Below, piece by piece: positions 5,313 to 7,693 of a stretch of DNA of 7,693 bases. The notes under the pieces were generated by a model. The model searched no databases. It saw nothing but the letters and a program-made list of their open reading frames with translations, and was not told the origin of the DNA. Source of the DNA: an uncultured Clostridium sp. (GTDB lineage: Bacteria; Bacillota; Clostridia; Lachnospirales; Lachnospiraceae); the NCBI GenBank assembly GCA_937902905.1, contig CALELW010000031.1, positions 1 through 7,693 of the forward strand, given 5' to 3'. Position 1 is the first letter of the stretch, and each line of letters starts with the position of its first letter. The translations under genes were made by a program, and so were the position numbers.

Positions 5313-6698
5313 TTATGTCCACTCCTGCTCCTCGCGAATCAAGTCTGCTAACATCGTAAGTACCACACATTTTTCAGCCTTGTCCTGACATCCCATCAAA
5401 TTAACACGGATATAATCAAGTACCTCATCCGAATTTTGGAATGTTAATGGCAGTTTTTCAAGAACAAGTCCCATAATCGCTTTTTTTACCGGTTTTGACA
5501 CCTGACTCAACTTTTCGGAAAGTTCATTCACAAGTTCATCCGTGCATTTTCTCACATAGGAAAGGTCTGCTTTTTCCTCTTCTTCACCGGATACCGACAA
5601 GTCAATAAACAAACTGTCTGACAAAAGATTTGCCACTAATACAAAATCGTGGAATTGCCCGGCAAGACCGGTTTCCATTAATTCTTTTTTATAAGAACTG
5701 CGGATTTCATATAAAATCGATTCCAAATGACTGGATTTTTCAACACACTCCTCGATACTGCCCTCTAACGGCACTAACAGTTCTTCTTTTAATTCTCCTT
5801 TTGCTAATGCCTGCCAAACGTTTCTTCCCGCTTTTTCAATCCGGCTCATTTTCTCACGGTAAGGAAGAATCAGTGCCATGGCATACACACCATTCACAAC
5901 ATTCTGCACTTCATAATAAAAGTCCGTAATCTCATGAATTTCTTTAGCTGTCTTTTCCAAAAGCGATACCAATTGGCTATATTTCTCGCCCTCCAATGAT
6001 TCAAAATCAGTCTGTTCAAACGTTTGCAGAGCCTCTAAAATCTCCGGAAACTGATTTTCTTCCTGCTTTGGTTCATACAGCATCGCACTCGTACGCACCA
6101 TATACAAAAAGCCATCCAGTGCCGATTTGTCACCATCCTGATACAACGTAAGTGCCTCACCAATCCGTTCAAACAATTTATTCTTTGTCATATGAACCGG
6201 AATCTGTCCCATAATCAGACGAATTTTATCAAGCGCCACCCTTTGGTCTTTGCTGCCAAACAAATATCCTTCTAACATTTTCATGTACTCTTCTTCCTCA
6301 AAAGCTGCCAGTTTCTCTGACAATTCTTTCTTGGAAAGATATTTTAATTCCATGCGGTTTAACACGTATTCATAACAAATCATGCGGTCCGTGTACGCAG
6401 TTAAAACATCCATTTTATCTGTGATTTCATCGCGCAGATGACTCATTTTTTCGCCAAGTGCCGCATAATCACATGACTCATCCGCCAAGCAGCCAATCGC
6501 CTGTTTCACCTGCGAGAGCATTTTCTCCTTCTCATCCGCATCCAGCACCTGTATTTCATCTTCCAAAAGCGAATACGCAGAAAAAGTCATTTCAAGCGTT
6601 CCATAATCCACATATGTTTTTACGGCAATATCCGCATAATGTTTTAAATTTTCCTTTATATTTTTCCCGTTATGAATCTCTTGAATCAGTTTTCTCAC
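5313..6698 (-). CDS. Uncharacterised all-helical acidic protein (461 aa)
   Basis: I do not recognise a family. The sequence is predicted to be almost entirely helical, rich in Glu, Leu and Lys, with few Pro or Gly breaks and no signal peptide or membrane segment, so it is probably cytoplasmic. Blocks with coiled-coil-like spacing occur around residues 44-70, 84-100, 118-145, 240-260 and 380-400. A more hydrophobic helix, HDFVLVANLLSDSLFID, lies at 350-366, followed by an acidic loop with four consecutive Glu (372-375). No catalytic motif is visible. Translation starts at GTG 6698, 7 bases after AAGGA. It follows the PMT gene by 27 bases and ends one base before the 112-aa gene, so the two unknown proteins may act together as scaffold or partner proteins. 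Confidence 0.85.
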   Translation of the reverse strand: MRKLIQEIHNGKNIKENLKHYADIAVKTYVDYGTLEMTFSAYSLLEDEIQVLDADEKEKMLSQVKQAIGCLADESCDYAALGEKMSHLRDEITDKMDVLTAYTDRMICYEYVLNRMELKYLSKKELSEKLAAFEEEEYMKMLEGYLFGSKDQRVALDKIRLIMGQIPVHMTKNKLFERIGEALTLYQDGDKSALDGFLYMVRTSAMLYEPKQEENQFPEILEALQTFEQTDFESLEGEKYSQLVSLLEKTAKEIHEITDFYYEVQNVVNGVYAMALILPYREKMSRIEKAGRNVWQALAKGELKEELLVPLEGSIEECVEKSSHLESILYEIRSSYKKELMETGLAGQFHDFVLVANLLSDSLFIDLSVSGEEEEKADLSYVRKCTDELVNELSEKLSQVSKPVKKAIMGLVLEKLPLTFQNSDEVLDYIRVNLMGCQDKAEKCVVLTMLADLIREEQEWT

Positions 6699-6713
6699 AT
6701 TTTTGTCCTTCTT
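6695..6713 (-). promoter_or_regulatory. Ribosome site with overlapping ATG-TGA start-stop and GTG start
   Basis: AAGAAGGA (6713-6706) precedes AAAAATGTGAGA. The ATG at 6700 is immediately followed by TGA, so it encodes only methionine. The real frame begins at the overlapping GTG (6698). Ribosomes choosing the ATG would stop at once, which could lower output of the 461-aa protein. Confidence 0.55.
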
Positions 6714-6725
6714 TCTATCATTTGT

Positions 6726-7693
6726 TTAGCTGACAAGCTGCCAGCCTTCCAGCCAGCGCAGTCCATCTCTTGCCATCTGCTCATAAATCGGCTGTCCGGA
6801 AAGTACCGGATAAAAGACTAAGAACAGGAAAAAGGCAACTGCCAGATAAACCATACACCATTTAAACCATTTTTTGTCCGCATCCACAAGTTTTACCATA
6901 CCGTACACAATCATCATTGCGACAAATGGCACACTTGGGAAATAGTGATAGGCAAATGTACAGCGCGGCACTAAAATCCACGGCAATAATTGAACCGCAT
7001 AGGCAAATACCATAAACAAGGCTTTTTTATCTCCCCTTGTCACAAGCTGGTAAGCAATATATAAAGCCGACGCCACACCAAGCACAATAAGGAACGGTCC
7101 ATATAACTTCCATGAATCGCCGCCTCCATTACTTGACGACTGTTTCACAAACACGCTCCACAAAGCAAGGAACACAAAGAATTCGCAGCCGATACTCTGG
7201 AGCCATTGCGACGTTTTGCTTCCAAGTCTGTTCGAGCGCCTTCTTCCAAACGGCAGAAGAATCAAGATCAACGCCGGGATTCCTGCCCACCATACAAGCG
7301 GGTTACCAAAGGCACTGATACCCTCTTTCATACCATCCCGCAAAGTCTGGCAGTAATAGTACATCGGACGTATCATCGTCGGCCACTCATACCAGCTTGA
7401 CTGCCATGGGTGGGTAGCCTCCAGTTTGCTATGGTATTCATACATGGCATGCTGGTTATTCAACATCTTTCCGACCGTCTCAGCCACAGGATTTCCACTG
7501 TGGTCACGAAGCGTATCCACAAGACCGGAAACAAATGTATTTTCCCATTTAAATCCCTGGTAATTCTCATCTGTCACTTCGTAGAAGCGCTCGGTGTTAT
7601 CCTTTGCGCTGTCCTCAAACGGAACATAGGAAACAACATAAATCGTTCCCGCCACAAACACAAAGAAAATCACGCAGAAACCAAGGGTTAAAA
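6726..7693 (-). CDS. PMT-family (GT39) protein O-mannosyltransferase, C-terminal part (5' end outside window)
   Basis: The frame is open to the window edge, giving 321 residues; the N-terminal catalytic and membrane portion is missing. The visible part matches the C-terminal half of bacterial protein mannosyltransferases: a membrane segment, an extracytoplasmic loop with NNQHAMYEYHSKL and the signature HPWQSSWYEWP, then RPMYYY, GNPLVWW and PWILVPRCTFAYHYFPSVPF, with several further membrane segments. In studied bacteria, family members transfer mannose from a polyprenyl-phosphate carrier to Ser/Thr of exported proteins, acting at the membrane outer face; the sugar used here is unknown. A GTG at 7673 could be read as a start, but it lies inside a membrane segment and the frame continues upstream, so truncation by the window is certain in effect. 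It heads the visible operon; the adhesin downstream is a conceivable substrate. Confidence 0.92.
   Translation of the reverse strand, partial: LTLGFCVIFFVFVAGTIYVVSYVPFEDSAKDNTERFYEVTDENYQGFKWENTFVSGLVDTLRDHSGNPVAETVGKMLNNQHAMYEYHSKLEATHPWQSSWYEWPTMIRPMYYYCQTLRDGMKEGISAFGNPLVWWAGIPALILILLPFGRRRSNRLGSKTSQWLQSIGCEFFVFLALWSVFVKQSSSNGGGDSWKLYGPFLIVLGVASALYIAYQLVTRGDKKALFMVFAYAVQLLPWILVPRCTFAYHYFPSVPFVAMMIVYGMVKLVDADKKWFKWCMVYLAVAFFLFLVFYPVLSGQPIYEQMARDGLRWLEGWQLVS

Noticed and set aside
7410..7691. Plus-strand open frame opposite the PMT gene
   Set aside because: It is antisense to highly conserved PMT motifs and has no support of its own.

Overview
The window looks like chromosomal DNA of a low-GC, spore-forming Firmicute in the class Clostridia, most likely Lachnospiraceae. 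This rests on an adjacent ytfI/ytfJ sporulation-type pair, strong AGGAGG-like ribosome binding sites, AT-rich intergenic DNA, and a large Cna_B-type surface protein carrying SGSAV peptide repeats. The family assignment is inference. Every gene I can support is on the minus strand, so transcription runs from high to low coordinates. No stretch above 300 bases lacks a gene. I see no RNA gene, CRISPR array or complete mobile element.

Right part (7693 down to 3749): a tight five-gene run that probably forms one transcription unit entering from outside the window. It contains the C-terminal part of a PMT-family (GT39) protein mannosyltransferase, a 461-aa all-helical protein of unknown function, a 112-aa small protein of unknown function, a DUF2953 membrane protein (ytfI type) and the GerW/YtfJ-type spore protein (ytfJ). 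Two junctions (461-aa to 112-aa, and ytfI to ytfJ) have a single base between stop and start, so translational coupling is likely. The two unknown proteins sit between an envelope glycosylation enzyme and spore-related genes, which suggests an envelope or spore role without proving it.

Intergenic hub (3748 down to 3588): this short AT-rich gap is the densest regulatory region. A promoter with a perfect TATAAT box fires directly into a strong hairpin followed by eight U residues. The same sequence can fold as either of two mutually exclusive stems, both ending just before the U-tract. A 9-bp perfect inverted repeat brackets the promoter. The hairpin could simply end the ytfJ operon. If the promoter is real, though, the hairpin lies in the 5' leader of the next operon and would act as an attenuator.

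Left part (3587 down to 1): a 63-aa stand-alone helix-turn-helix protein, then, 38 bases on, a very large secreted surface protein of more than 1,119 aa cut by the window edge. The surface protein has a signal peptide, a thioester-type adhesion domain (Cys70 and Gln124) and at least seven Cna_B/SpaA-like domains. A plausible reading is that the small DNA-binding protein and/or the leader hairpin controls production of this adhesin. The last 28 codons before the window edge look degraded or frameshifted.
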